This document shows positions 52,160 through 61,895 of a stretch of DNA of 64,000 nucleotides, piece by piece. Each line of letters begins with the position of its first letter. Positions within the stretch are counted from its first letter, which is position 1. The notes below the pieces were generated by a model. It worked only from the letters and a program-made list of their open reading frames with translations. It was not told the origin of the DNA and did no database searches. The stretch covers positions 2,604,001 through 2,668,000 of the forward strand of contig NZ_AP018823.1 in the NCBI RefSeq assembly GCF_002217795.2, in the 5' to 3' direction. This stretch comes from Aquitalea magnusonii (GTDB lineage: Bacteria > Pseudomonadota > Gammaproteobacteria > Burkholderiales > Chromobacteriaceae). A program made the position numbers and the translations under genes.

Positions 52160-53617
52160 ATGAATCAGGAGCCGCTCTACCAGCAGTTGGTCAATGAATG
52201 GATCACGCTGATCCAGAACGGCGTGATGCAGGCCGGCGAACGGCTGCCTTCTGTCCGCAAGGCCTGTGACATCCACAAGGTCAGCCCGTCCACCATTCTG
52301 CTGGCCTACCGCACGCTGGAAGACCGCGGCTTTATCGAAGCGCGGCCGCAATCCGGCTTTTATGTCAAAGCCGCCGCCAGCCTGCCGCTGCCACGCATGC
52401 GCCGCCAGAGCGAAGCCGCGCCCACCGGCGAAGTGGTGGACCATATCGAAGCGGTGATGCGGGTACAGACGTCAGCTGATTTCATCGACCTGTCCCTGGC
52501 CAGCCCGCGCGGCAGCGACTTCTACCCTACCAACCGCTTCAAGCACATCATGGGGCGGCTATTGCGCCAGCAACCGGAGCTGACCACCGACTACCCCTTC
52601 CCGCCCGGCTCGGCCCGCTTGCGCCGCCAGATTGCCCAGCGTGCGGTCAGTTGGGGCTGCGTGCTGGCCCCGGACGACATCGTCATCACCAATGGCTGTT
52701 CCGAAGCGCTGCAACTGGCCTTGCGCGCCGTGTGCAAGCCAGGCGATACGGTGGGGCTGGAATCGCCCACCTATTTTTACCTGCTGCCCTTGCTCAAAAG
52801 CCTGGGCCTGTCGGTGATCGAGATTCCTACCCACCCCAATAGCGGGCTGTCACTGGACGCACTGGAATTGCTGCTATCGGAAAAGCGGCTGCAAGCCATC
52901 GTGGCCATGCCCACCGTACACAACCCGCTGGGCAGCACCATGCCGCCGGAAGCCAAGCGCCGGCTGGCGCAACTGGTCAACGACTACCGCATTCCGCTGA
53001 TCGAGGACGCCCCGCACGCCGACCTGCACTACGGCAGCCAGACGCCGGACGCGGTAAAGGCCTTCGACCGCGATGGCTGGGTGCTGCTGTGCTCCAGCTA
53101 CAGCAAGACGCTGGCACCGGGTTTTCGCATTGGCTGGATTGCCGCCGGACGCTTTGCCCGCGAAGTATTGCAACTGAAATGCGCCAGCTCGCTGGGGCAG
53201 CCACGGCTGCTGGAAGAAACCCTGGCCGAATATCTGGAAAGCGGCGGTTACGACCATCACCTGCGGCTGATCCGCCGCCATTTCATGAGCCAGATGGAAC
53301 GACTGCGTGGCACGGTGGCCAGCCGCTTTCCACAAGGCACCCGCGCCACCCTGCCCTCCGGCGGCTGCCTGTTGTGGGTGGAACTGCCCGCCGGGGTGGA
53401 CACGCTGGAGCTGTTTCACGCCGCGCTGGCCGAACGCATTACCGTGGTTCCGGGGGTGATGTATTCGGCGCGTGGCCGTTATCGCAACTGCCTGCGGCTG
53501 TCCTGCTGCTATCCGTGGAACGAAGCCTACGAACGGGCGCTGGTGCGGGTGGGCGAGCTGGCCTCCGACATGGGGGCCAACTTGGGAGAAAACGGCCTGG
53601 TGACACTGGGGGAGTGA
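52160..53617 (+). CDS. MocR-type (GntR-aminotransferase) regulator
   Basis: 485-residue fusion of a GntR winged helix (about 1-70: MNQEPLYQQLVNEWITLIQNG start, ERLPSVRKACDIHKVSPSTI) to an aminotransferase-like PLP domain (about 110-470). The PLP lysine is kept (CSSYSKTLAPGFRIGW), as is IEDAPHADLHYG. Such MocR/PdxR-type proteins use PLP or an amino-acid adduct as effector. The ATG follows AAGGA. Divergent from the LysE-family exporter, its probable target. Confidence 0.92.
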   Translation: MNQEPLYQQLVNEWITLIQNGVMQAGERLPSVRKACDIHKVSPSTILLAYRTLEDRGFIEARPQSGFYVKAAASLPLPRMRRQSEAAPTGEVVDHIEAVMRVQTSADFIDLSLASPRGSDFYPTNRFKHIMGRLLRQQPELTTDYPFPPGSARLRRQIAQRAVSWGCVLAPDDIVITNGCSEALQLALRAVCKPGDTVGLESPTYFYLLPLLKSLGLSVIEIPTHPNSGLSLDALELLLSEKRLQAIVAMPTVHNPLGSTMPPEAKRRLAQLVNDYRIPLIEDAPHADLHYGSQTPDAVKAFDRDGWVLLCSSYSKTLAPGFRIGWIAAGRFAREVLQLKCASSLGQPRLLEETLAEYLESGGYDHHLRLIRRHFMSQMERLRGTVASRFPQGTRATLPSGGCLLWVELPAGVDTLELFHAALAERITVVPGVMYSARGRYRNCLRLSCCYPWNEAYERALVRVGELASDMGANLGENGLVTLGE

Positions 53618-53794
53618 ACCCTCAGCATGTCTGATCCTGATCAGAGCCTGTTGCCCGCAGCGTGGCTAAGCTGCCCGGCCCTGTGTCGGACAATTGTCGC
53701 TGCGGGATGAATCGACTATGCTCGGAACACCCCGGACGCCTTGGCAGCCCGGCCAACACCCCCGAAACACCCCATAGCAGCGAGTGATGACCCC

Positions 53795-54571
53795 ATGTGC
53801 CAGCTATTAGGCATGAATTGCAATACCCCCACCGACATCCTGTTTTCCTTTGAAGGCTTCCACCGCCGTGGCGGCCTCACCGACCACCATGCCGATGGCT
53901 GGGGCATTGCCTTTTTTGAAGGCAAGGGTTGCCGCATCTTTCTGGATGACAAGCCCTCGGTGGAATCCGCCGTCGCCCATCTGGTACGCAATTACCCGAT
54001 CAAGTCGCAAAACGTCATCGCCCACATCCGCAAGGCCACCCAGGGCGAGGTCAATCTGGCCAATACCCATCCCTTCATGCGCGAGATGTGGGGCCAGTAC
54101 TGGATTTTCGCCCACAATGGCGACCTGAAAACCTTCCAGCCCGAAGCCGGCTGTCACTTCAACCCGGTGGGCAGCACCGATTCGGAACGCGCCTTTTGCT
54201 ACCTGCTGGAGCAATTGCGCAGCAAGTGGTGCAGTGCGCCGCAACTGGACGAACTGTTTGCCGAAATCGACCGCCTGGCGGCCGAAATCCGCCAGCACGG
54301 CGTATTCAACTTCATGCTGAGCAATGGCGAAGTGCTGTTTGCCCACTGCGCCACCAATCTGCACTACATTATCCGCCAGGCGCCGTTCAACAAGGCCCAT
54401 CTGGTGGACGACGATGTCACCGTAGATTTTTCCACCGTCACCACCCCGTACGACCGGGTGGCCGTAGTGGCCACCCAGCCATTGACCGACAACGAAAGCT
54501 GGATCCAGCTACAGCCCGGCCAGCTATTGCTGTTTCGTGACGGCGCACCGTTGCAAAGCAGTGGCCACTGA
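53795..54571 (+). CDS. Class II glutamine amidotransferase (YafJ-like)
   Basis: Ntn-type glutamine amidotransferase domain protein, 258 residues. The initiator Met is followed by the nucleophile Cys2 (MCQLLGMNCNTPTDILFSF); conserved substrate-binding motifs are FHRRGGLTDHHADGWG and FAHNGDL, and STDSERAF. No synthase domain is fused, so the ammonia acceptor is unknown; YafJ-type proteins are of unknown role. The frame is open 18 codons upstream, but that part has no ribosome site and would block the catalytic N-terminal cysteine. Confidence 0.9.
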   Translation: MCQLLGMNCNTPTDILFSFEGFHRRGGLTDHHADGWGIAFFEGKGCRIFLDDKPSVESAVAHLVRNYPIKSQNVIAHIRKATQGEVNLANTHPFMREMWGQYWIFAHNGDLKTFQPEAGCHFNPVGSTDSERAFCYLLEQLRSKWCSAPQLDELFAEIDRLAAEIRQHGVFNFMLSNGEVLFAHCATNLHYIIRQAPFNKAHLVDDDVTVDFSTVTTPYDRVAVVATQPLTDNESWIQLQPGQLLLFRDGAPLQSSGH

Positions 54572-54598
54572 AGCGAATACCGCTGCATGCCTTACACA

Positions 54599-54624
54599 AG
54601 CCGTTTCTCAGGAAACGGCTTTTT
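54599..54624 (+). terminator. Terminator after the glutamine amidotransferase gene
   Basis: 9-bp stem AGCCGTTTC / GAAACGGCT with a 4-base loop followed by TTTT, 28 bp after the stop. Confidence 0.88.
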
Positions 54625-54710
54625 CGTTTGCGGCCCGTCGCTTCCGCGTTATGCTGTTTGAAAGGCCACTTCTGCAAGATGGATAACAATAGCGCCACCG
54701 GAGAGACATC

Positions 54711-56516
54711 ATGAGCCGTTTTGACTTCAGCCATCCGCCCTTCGACACCCTGACGCCCGGCGAACAGCAAACGCTGGAAAAACACGCCGACATCCAGTTT
54801 TTTGCCGAGGAAGAATGCCTGCTTGGCCCCAGCGACCGGGTAGATGCCCTGTACGTGGTGCTCAAAGGCAGCATGCGTGAAATGGCAGGCGACGAAGTCA
54901 TCACCCTCTACCGCGAACGCGATACCTTCGACGCTCGCGCCATGGTAGCCGGGCAGACGCCACACCGCTTTGTGGTACACGAAGAAGCCCTGCTCTACAC
55001 CCTGCCGCGGGATGTGGTGATGGCGCTGACCGAACAGAACCCGCGTTTTGGCGCCTACTTTTATGCCAGCGTGTCAGAGAAGTTCGGCAGCATGGCGCAA
55101 CGTGCCGGCAACCGCGAACTACAAACCCTGCTCACCGCCACAGTGCGCGATGTCGGCAGCCGCACCCCGGTGTTCGTGGATGGCAGCACCAGCGTGCGCG
55201 ACGCGGCGCGGGTGATGAAGGACAATAAGGTCAAGTCGGTACTGGTACGCCATGACGGCAGGCTGGGCATCTTCACCACTACCGATTTTCGCGACATCGT
55301 GCTCAACGAAGTCCCCGGCAGCACGCCACTGGCAGCCCTGTGCCGCTTCGAACTGCTTACCGTGGACGTGGGTGACTTCCTGTTCAATGCGCTGCTGATC
55401 ATGACCCGGCGCAATATCCGCCGCCTGGTGGTGACCGACAATGGCCAGGCCATCGGTATCTTGTCCCAGGTGGACATCCTGTCCTACTTCTCCAACCACT
55501 CCCACCTGATTGCCCAGCGGCTGGATCGCGCCGACACGCTGGACGAGCTGGCGGAAATCGCCGCTCAAATCACCCGTCTGGTGCAAATCCTGTTCAGCCA
55601 CGGCGTCAAAGCCCCGCAACTGGGCCGCCTGGTGCAAACCCTCAATGCCCGGCTGTTCTCCCGCACCTGGCAACTACTGGCCCCGGCAGAACTGCAAGAC
55701 AATAGCTGCCTGCTGGTAATGGGCTCGGAAGGCCGTGGCGAACAAATCCTCAAAACCGATCAGGACAATGCGCTGATCCTGCGCAACGGCTTCAACCACC
55801 CGGAACTGCCCGCCATCTGCGAAGCCTTTTCCGCCGCACTGGCCCGTTTTGGCTACCCGCCCTGCCAGGGCCAGATCATGGTCAACAATGCCGCCTGGCG
55901 GCTGACCGAAAGCCAGCTGCAACAGCAGATTCACCAATGGGTGTACCAGCCGGATGGTGCCGCGCTGATGAACCTGGCCATTTACGTGGATGCCGAAGCC
56001 GTCGCCGGCGATGCCAGCCTGCTGGAACGCAGCCATGCCTATTTGCTGCAACAGCTACGCGACGATGCCAGCTTTTTCTCGCGCTTTGCCCGCGCCATCG
56101 AACAGTTCGACACCCCTTTGGGCTTGTTCTCCCACCTGCTCACCAAGGAGCGCAACGGCAAGGCCATGCTGGACCTGAAAAAAGGCGGCATTTTCCCGCT
56201 GGTGCATGGCGTGCGTTCACTCTCACTGGAACACGGAATCAGCCAGTGCAACACCTTCGACCGGCTGCACGCACTGGCCGAAGCCGGGCATCTGGACAAG
56301 GAGCTGGCCAGTGAAATTGCCGAATCGCTGTCCTTCCTGCTCACCCTCAAGCTGAGCCAGGGCTTGCAGCAACTGTCGCTGGGCAAACAGCCGGGCAACC
56401 AGATTGAACCCGATCAGCTCTCCACGCTGGAACGCGACCTGCTGAAAGACGCCCTGGGCGTGGTGAAGAAATTCCGCACCCAGCTGCGCCACCATTTCCG
56501 TCTGGGGAGCTTCTGA
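54711..56516 (+). CDS. cNMP-binding, CBS and DUF294 nucleotidyltransferase-like protein
   Basis: 601-residue cytoplasmic protein. Domains in order: cyclic-nucleotide-binding fold (about 10-115), two CBS motifs (about 145-275; VRDAARVMKDNKVKSVLV and NIRRLVVTDNGQAIGILSQVDIL), DUF294 putative nucleotidyltransferase (about 300-440, with LLVMGSEGRGEQILKTDQDNAL) and DUF294 C-terminal helical domain (about 460-595). Relatives are thought to be ligand-sensing uridylyltransferase-like regulators. The ATG follows GGAGAG. It overlaps the exonuclease gene by 1 bp. Confidence 0.9.
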   Translation: MSRFDFSHPPFDTLTPGEQQTLEKHADIQFFAEEECLLGPSDRVDALYVVLKGSMREMAGDEVITLYRERDTFDARAMVAGQTPHRFVVHEEALLYTLPRDVVMALTEQNPRFGAYFYASVSEKFGSMAQRAGNRELQTLLTATVRDVGSRTPVFVDGSTSVRDAARVMKDNKVKSVLVRHDGRLGIFTTTDFRDIVLNEVPGSTPLAALCRFELLTVDVGDFLFNALLIMTRRNIRRLVVTDNGQAIGILSQVDILSYFSNHSHLIAQRLDRADTLDELAEIAAQITRLVQILFSHGVKAPQLGRLVQTLNARLFSRTWQLLAPAELQDNSCLLVMGSEGRGEQILKTDQDNALILRNGFNHPELPAICEAFSAALARFGYPPCQGQIMVNNAAWRLTESQLQQQIHQWVYQPDGAALMNLAIYVDAEAVAGDASLLERSHAYLLQQLRDDASFFSRFARAIEQFDTPLGLFSHLLTKERNGKAMLDLKKGGIFPLVHGVRSLSLEHGISQCNTFDRLHALAEAGHLDKELASEIAESLSFLLTLKLSQGLQQLSLGKQPGNQIEPDQLSTLERDLLKDALGVVKKFRTQLRHHFRLGSF

Positions 56517-57124
56517 TGCTGGGCAATCTCAAACGCCAGTGGCAGCGCCGCATGCTCAAAGACCCGCGCTATGTCACCCTGTTTGTCGACGACACACAGG
56601 AGGTGGTCAGCGTGGACTGCGAAACCACCAGCCTGAAAGTACAGGAAGCCGAACTGCTATCCATTGGCGCGGTGAAGCTGCGCGGCAACCGCATCCTGTC
56701 CAGCCAGGCCTTTTATGTGCTGGTCAAACCCACGCGCAAACTGGAAAGCCGCAACATCAGCATTCACGGGCTGCGCCCGATGGATGTGTCGGAAGGGCTG
56801 GATGCAGACGACGCAGTACGGCAGTTGCTGGACTTCATTGGCGGGAGGCCGCTGGTGGGTTACTACCTGGAATACGATGTGGCCGTGCTCAACAAATACG
56901 TGCGCGGCATCACCGGCATCAGCCTGCCCAACCGGCAGATCGAAGTCTCGGGCCGCTATTACGACTACAAGTTCAAGCAAAACCCCGGTGCCTACATCGA
57001 CCTGCGGCTGGCCGAGCTGATTGCCGACCTGCAAGTGCCGGCCCTGCCGCGCCATGACGCGCTGAACGACGCCATTACCGCCGGCATGCTGTACCTGGCC
57101 TTGAAACAACGTGGCTTTGGCTGA
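56516..57124 (+). CDS. DnaQ-like DEDDh 3'-5' exonuclease
   Basis: 202-residue exonuclease of the DEDDh family. Visible motifs are VSVDCETTSLKVQEAELLSIGA (Exo I: Asp and Glu), YYLEYDVAVLNKY (Exo II Asp) and RHDALNDAITAG (Exo III: His and Asp). Such proteins may trim RNA or DNA or act as a stand-alone proofreading nuclease. Its ATG begins at the last base of the DUF294 gene's TGA stop, so translation is coupled, as in many betaproteobacterial relatives. Confidence 0.9.
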   Translation: MLGNLKRQWQRRMLKDPRYVTLFVDDTQEVVSVDCETTSLKVQEAELLSIGAVKLRGNRILSSQAFYVLVKPTRKLESRNISIHGLRPMDVSEGLDADDAVRQLLDFIGGRPLVGYYLEYDVAVLNKYVRGITGISLPNRQIEVSGRYYDYKFKQNPGAYIDLRLAELIADLQVPALPRHDALNDAITAGMLYLALKQRGFG

Positions 57125-57150
57125 TACGCAGCGTTCCGCCGTGAAATGCA

Positions 57151-57175
57151 AAAAACCCGGCCGAAGCCGGGTTTT
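57151..57175. terminator. Bidirectional terminator after the exonuclease gene
   Basis: Stem AAAACCCGGC / GCCGGGTTTT with a 4-base loop and an A run before it. It separates the convergent exonuclease and Rossmann-protein genes. Confidence 0.87.
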
Positions 57176-57203
57176 GTCTTGCGCACCTGCTGTAAACGCA
57201 GGC

Positions 57204-57578
57204 TCAGTAGCCCATTTCCTCGTGCTGGGTTTCTACTTGCTGGCCAGCACCCAGCGACATCATCAGCAAGGCAACACGTTCATGCACGATGACAGTATGG
57301 CTGTTACCGGAAAACTGCATGAAGCGGCGCAGATCTTCGCGCACCTTACGCGAACCGGTGACATCAATGATGATGTCCACCTGATCGCCCTGCTCGGCAA
57401 TCTCGATGAAGTTGCTGGTTACCGGTACGCCGCGCGCGCGCGCCAGCTCGATACCGGGCAGACGCAAATCCAGATCAGCCACCCCGACCATTTCAACAAA
57501 CGGGGCATCCAGCAGTTGCTGGAGCAGCGGGGTGCCGGTTACACCTGCGCCTATCATGCCGATTCTGTATTTTTCCAT
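57204..57578 (-). CDS. Orphan Rossmann-fold NAD(P)-binding protein
   Basis: 124-residue protein comprising essentially one dinucleotide-binding domain: KYRIGMIGAGVTGTPLLQQLL (GxGxxG), an acidic residue after the second strand (GVADLDLRLPG), and VDIIIDVTGSRKVREDL. It resembles the N-terminal domain of Gfo/Idh or homoserine dehydrogenase enzymes, but no catalytic domain follows. A ligand-sensing or regulatory role is possible but not shown. Unlinked to neighbours. Confidence 0.75.
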   Translation of the reverse strand: MEKYRIGMIGAGVTGTPLLQQLLDAPFVEMVGVADLDLRLPGIELARARGVPVTSNFIEIAEQGDQVDIIIDVTGSRKVREDLRRFMQFSGNSHTVIVHERVALLMMSLGAGQQVETQHEEMGY

Positions 57579-57817
57579 ATTACCCTCGAAGCCATGCGGC
57601 AGATTATGCCTTTAGAATAAGAGTCGACACTCTAACAGCAGCGACAAGACCCTGATTTGAGACAAATCAAACTGCATGCAGCCAGGAAAAAGAAAAAGTA
57701 TATCGTCAGGCCAGGCCGGCCGAAAAACCACACCACCAGCAGGAAGCGGCGCAACAGGACAGCCCGCAAACCCATGCAGGGCGCATCAGGTTCGCAGGCA
57801 GCAGCACCCCGCCCTGT

Positions 57818-58069
57818 CTAATGCAGGCTTTGCCGCGACAGAAAGCGCAGATAGCCCACGCCCTCCAGCCAGAAGCCACCATCAGCCAAGGGCGTGGCAT
57901 CTTCCAGATCACCCAGGGTCAGTACCAGATCCTGTCCATCAACATGGGCTTCCAGCACGATGTCATCCTCATCGGCAAACTCCTCCGACGCGCCGTGCTG
58001 ATCCGGCTTGATAAACTGGTTGTTGACCTGAATGTAATCCGACTCATTGAGCAAGCGCAGGATGTTCAT
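57818..58069 (-). CDS. Unrecognised small acidic protein
   Basis: 83-residue acidic protein (MNILRLLNESDYIQVNNQF start; Asp/Glu-rich middle) of no family I recognise. Its ATG is preceded by a very good ribosome site, CGGAGG with 6 bases before the ATG, which is the main reason to call it. It has no signal peptide or membrane segment. The gene lies alone between the Rossmann protein and radC. Confidence 0.7.
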   Translation of the reverse strand: MNILRLLNESDYIQVNNQFIKPDQHGASEEFADEDDIVLEAHVDGQDLVLTLGDLEDATPLADGGFWLEGVGYLRFLSRQSLH

Positions 58070-58189
58070 GGCAACCTCCGTGTGATGCAGTTGAGAGACA
58101 AGGTCACAGCCGACAGTCACCAGCCAGATGCGCCCGTCAACTGGCGCAGCACTGTCAGGCTACCGCACAGCATCGATCCGCATCCCCCA

Positions 58190-58864
58190 TCACAGCCAGC
58201 CAAGTTCGGCCATAGACACCGCCTGGCTGCCCGTTACCACAAAATGATCCAGCAAACGACAATCCAGCAATGCCAGCGCCGCAGTGAGACTGGCGGTCAG
58301 CGCCCGGTCGGCCGCCGAAGGCTCCGCCACGCCGGAGGGATGATTGTGCGCCACGATCACGGCGGCTGCATTGTGTTGCAGACAGCGCCGCGCCACCTCT
58401 CGCGGATAGACCCGCGCCTCGGTCAGCGTACCACTTGCCAGCTCCTCCACGGTGATAAGCCGGTGCTGCGCACTCAGAAACAGCACCACAAATACCTCGA
58501 CATCACGCCGTCCTATGGCCCAGCGCAGGTAGTTCTTCACCGCATCCGGCCCGTCCAGCACATCGCTGAGCGTCATTTCTTCAGCCAGCGCGCGGCGCGC
58601 CAGCTCCTTGCACGCCATCAACTGCGCATACTTGGCAGCCCCAAGGCCAGGACAGCGCTCAAAATCCGCCAGTTGGCAGCCCAACAGCGCCGCCAGCGAG
58701 CCAAACTGCGTCAGTAGCTGCCGCGCCATGTCCACCGCCGTCATTCCCTTGATGCCGGTACGCAGAAAGATGGCCAGTAATTCGGCATCGCTCAGGGCGG
58801 CAGGCCCCTGGGCCAGCAATTTTTCACGGGGTCGTTCGGCCAATGGCCAGTCAATGATGGACAT
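58190..58864 (-). CDS. radC: RadC-like JAB-domain protein
   Basis: RadC/UPF0758-type protein, 224 residues. An N-terminal helix-hairpin-helix-like part (LRTGIKGMTAVDMARQLL, FERCPGLGAAKYAQLMA) precedes a JAB/MPN metalloprotease-like domain with AAAVIVAHNHPSGVAEPSAADRALT spread over residues 165-190 (His-x-His and Asp zinc ligands). Its once-claimed role in recombination is not settled. The start MSIIDWPLAERPREK is the usual one for the family. Confidence 0.9.
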   Translation of the reverse strand: MSIIDWPLAERPREKLLAQGPAALSDAELLAIFLRTGIKGMTAVDMARQLLTQFGSLAALLGCQLADFERCPGLGAAKYAQLMACKELARRALAEEMTLSDVLDGPDAVKNYLRWAIGRRDVEVFVVLFLSAQHRLITVEELASGTLTEARVYPREVARRCLQHNAAAVIVAHNHPSGVAEPSAADRALTASLTAALALLDCRLLDHFVVTGSQAVSMAELGWL

Positions 58865-59039
58865 GAATGATTTACCCTTACTCTGGCTATAGCTTGTTTG
58901 GACGCAGTCGGCAAACATCATATCCACGCCCCGCCATCTTCCCCTCCCGGCCAACGGTCAGTTGCAAGCCGGCTGCGCGGCCATGCGGAATTTCCGGTAA
59001 ACTTTCGGCTTTATATTGCACAGTAATCCGGGAAGCCCG

Positions 59040-60218
59040 ATGACAGCCAGACGCATCCTGCTCGGTGTGAGCGGCGGCATTGCCGCCTACAAAGCTGCCG
59101 AACTCACCCGCCTGCTGGTCAAGGCCGGTCATACGGTGGAAGTGGTGATGACCGAGGCCGCCACCCGCTTTGTCACGCCAGTCACCTTTCAGGCCCTGTC
59201 CGGCAACGCGGTCTACACGGATATCTGGGACCCGCGTCCCGACAATGCCATGGCGCACATACAACTATCGCGCCGGGCCGATGCCTTCCTGATTGCCCCG
59301 GCCAGCACCAACCTGCTGTTCAAGCTGGCCCACGGCGTGAGCGATGACCTGATTTCCACCCTGGCCGCCGCCCGCAGCTGTCCGCTGATCGTCGCTCCGG
59401 CAATGAACCGCCAGATGTGGCAAAACCCGCCCACCCAGCGCAATGTCGCCCAGCTGAAGGCAGACGGGGTGTCGGTATGGGGGCCGGACAGCGGTGAACA
59501 AGCCTGCGGCGAGGTGGGCGAAGGCCGCATGCTGGAGCCGGAAGCACTCGCCGAACTGCTGGAAGGCTTTTTTGTGGCCAAGACCCTGGCTGGCAAAAAA
59601 GTGGTGCTGACCGCCGGCCCCACTTATGAAGCCATCGATACCGTGCGCGGCATCACCAATATCAGCTCCGGTAAAATGGGCTATGCACTGGCACGCGCCT
59701 GCCGCGACGCCGGTGCCGAGGTAACGCTGATTTCCGGCCCCACCGGCATGGCGGCACCGATTGGCATGCAGCGCATCGATGTGAGCAGCGCGCGCGAAAT
59801 GCACGATAGCGTGATGCAGACCGTCGGTGCCGCGGATATCTTCATCAGCGTGGCCGCGGTGGCCGACTACCGGGTGAAAAACCGCTCGGAGCACAAGATC
59901 AAGAAGGGCAGCGGCCTGCCGGTGATCGAACTGGAAGAAAACCCGGACATCCTGGCCACCGTGGCCAGCCTGCCGGCCGCACCGTTCTGTGTCGGCTTTG
60001 CCGCCGAAAGCCAGAACCTGCTGGAATTTGCCGAGAGCAAACGCAAGAAAAAGCGGCTGCCGCTGCTGGTGGCCAATCTGGCGCAACACGCCATGGGTGC
60101 GGACAGCAACCAGGTTGTGCTGCTGGATGATGCCGGTGCGCACGCGCTGCCGGACCTGCCCAAGCCCGCCGTGGCTCGGGCCATTGTCGAGCATCTAACC
60201 CGCCTGCTGCCCCGTTAA
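59040..60218 (+). CDS. coaBC: Bifunctional phosphopantothenoylcysteine decarboxylase/synthetase
   Basis: Makes 4'-phosphopantetheine for coenzyme A: CoaB ligates cysteine to phosphopantothenate, CoaC decarboxylates it. The 392-residue protein has the CoaC part first (about 1-185: [40 protein letters not shown]) and the CoaB part second ([21 protein letters not shown] and KIKKGSG). The ATG follows GGAAG. dut follows 80 bp later, and the pair coaBC-dut is common in proteobacteria. Confidence 0.95.
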   Translation: MTARRILLGVSGGIAAYKAAELTRLLVKAGHTVEVVMTEAATRFVTPVTFQALSGNAVYTDIWDPRPDNAMAHIQLSRRADAFLIAPASTNLLFKLAHGVSDDLISTLAAARSCPLIVAPAMNRQMWQNPPTQRNVAQLKADGVSVWGPDSGEQACGEVGEGRMLEPEALAELLEGFFVAKTLAGKKVVLTAGPTYEAIDTVRGITNISSGKMGYALARACRDAGAEVTLISGPTGMAAPIGMQRIDVSSAREMHDSVMQTVGAADIFISVAAVADYRVKNRSEHKIKKGSGLPVIELEENPDILATVASLPAAPFCVGFAAESQNLLEFAESKRKKKRLPLLVANLAQHAMGADSNQVVLLDDAGAHALPDLPKPAVARAIVEHLTRLLPR

Positions 60219-60298
60219 GTCGCAACCACAACCCGACCTTGCCCTACAAGGCAGGCCCACGCGGCCTGCCTGCCCATTTCATTTGCAGGAAAACCATC

Positions 60299-60751
60299 AT
60301 GAAACCTGTTGTAGACGTCAAAGTGCTGGACCCGCGCCTGCACGACAACCTGCCCGACTACGCCACGCCGGGCTCCGCCGGCCTGGACCTGCGCGCCGCC
60401 ATCGACAAGGACTTGCTGATTGCACCGGGTGAAACCCAACTGGTGCCCACCGGCATGGCCATTCACATTGCCGACCCCAAGCTGGCGGCCATGATCCTGC
60501 CGCGTTCCGGCCTGGGCCACAAACATGGCATCGTGCTGGGCAATCTGGTAGGACTGATCGACTCCGACTACCAAGGCCAGTTGTTTGTCTCGGTGTGGAA
60601 CCGGGGGCACACCGCCTTCCGCCTGGCACCACTGGAACGCATTGCCCAGATGATCATCGTGCCGGTGGTTCAGGTGCAGTTCAATCTGGTGGATGAGTTC
60701 GACCAGTCCGAGCGCGGCGAAGGCGGTTTCGGCAGCACCGGACGCAGTTGA
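60299..60751 (+). CDS. dut: dUTP diphosphatase
   Basis: Trimeric dUTPase, splits dUTP to dUMP and PPi. The 150-residue protein has the five family motifs: [43 protein letters not shown] and [11 protein letters not shown]. The ATG follows AGGA. Downstream of coaBC in the same direction. Confidence 0.96.
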   Translation: MKPVVDVKVLDPRLHDNLPDYATPGSAGLDLRAAIDKDLLIAPGETQLVPTGMAIHIADPKLAAMILPRSGLGHKHGIVLGNLVGLIDSDYQGQLFVSVWNRGHTAFRLAPLERIAQMIIVPVVQVQFNLVDEFDQSERGEGGFGSTGRS

Positions 60752-60868
60752 CAGCTAGACGGGCGGCCGGCACATGGCCGCTCGCCCGCTGGCTTCCCTG
60801 TCATTGACTGCCTATACTGGCTCCATCGTTTGTCATGAAACTGCCCTGCAGCAACCAATGTGGCCTCA

Positions 60869-61882
60869 ATGGATATGCCCAGCGTCTCTTCACACAACAC
60901 GCCACCGGCACCACCCTTGCCGGAAATCCTGGACAGTCTTGTTGAACTGACCGCCCAGCGCGAGCGCAGAACGCTGGAAATCAGCCTGCTGACCACGCTG
61001 CGCGAACTGATGCCGGACTGCACCATCGCGCTGTACAACTGCCGCTGGATAGACGGCCACCCCTGGTGGCGCATCCAACTGGACAATCTGGACGAGCTAC
61101 CCCAGCAAAACCAGCCCTGGACCCTGCCAGGCGGCAAAATGTTGCGCATCCTGCTGCAACAGGAAGCACATCAGCTCATCTACCCTACCGATACCGGTCT
61201 TTGCGTACCGCTTTACCAGGCCAATCAGGTGATTGCCGTGCTGATGGTGACGCCATCTGCCGATAGCGTGGTAAACAACCAGTTGCTGATTGCGCTGGCA
61301 CGCATCCACGAGAACTTCCTCAATCTGCTGCATGCATCGGACAGTGACACCCTCACCGGCCTCAACAATAGACGCAAGTTTGATGCCCAACTGTTTTCAC
61401 TGGTAGGCGTAACGGCAGGTCGCAGCCAGCGCATCCCGTTTCTGGCACTGCTGGATATCGATCACTTCAAGCAGGTTAATGACAATTACGGCCACATCAT
61501 CGGCGATGAAGTGCTGCTGATGCTGGCGCAGCGCATGCAGCAGTTTTTTGGTGAGGACGATGGCCTGTACCGCTACGGTGGCGAGGAATTTGCCATCCTG
61601 TTTCACTCAGCCAGCGAGGAAAAGGCGCAGGCCATACTGGAAGGTTTCTGCACCCGCATCGCCAGCCAGCCCTTTCCACAAGTGGGTCAGATCACGGTGA
61701 GCATCGGCTTTACCAGACTGGGCAACTGCCTGGTGCCGGCCCAGGTGATAGAGCGTGCCGACAAGGCGCTGTATTACTCCAAAACCCATGGCCGCAACCA
61801 GGTAAACCAGTTTGAAGCCCTGCAACAACTGGGCATGGTGAGCGAGGCCGAAGTCGTCAGCGGCGACATCGACCTGTTCTGA
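60869..61882 (+). CDS. GGDEF-domain diguanylate cyclase
   Basis: 337-residue soluble protein with an N-terminal GAF-like sensor part (about 30-150) and a C-terminal GGDEF domain (about 160-320). The active-site motif GGEEF is at 237-241, with LDIDHFKQVNDNYGH upstream. It should therefore make c-di-GMP. The RxxD inhibitory site normally five residues before GGEEF is absent, so product inhibition at that site is not expected. No transmembrane segment. Start codon uncertain: ATG or a GTG three codons earlier; neither has a good ribosome site. Confidence 0.9.
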   Translation: MDMPSVSSHNTPPAPPLPEILDSLVELTAQRERRTLEISLLTTLRELMPDCTIALYNCRWIDGHPWWRIQLDNLDELPQQNQPWTLPGGKMLRILLQQEAHQLIYPTDTGLCVPLYQANQVIAVLMVTPSADSVVNNQLLIALARIHENFLNLLHASDSDTLTGLNNRRKFDAQLFSLVGVTAGRSQRIPFLALLDIDHFKQVNDNYGHIIGDEVLLMLAQRMQQFFGEDDGLYRYGGEEFAILFHSASEEKAQAILEGFCTRIASQPFPQVGQITVSIGFTRLGNCLVPAQVIERADKALYYSKTHGRNQVNQFEALQQLGMVSEAEVVSGDIDLF

Positions 61883-61895
61883 AGCGGTGACGAGC

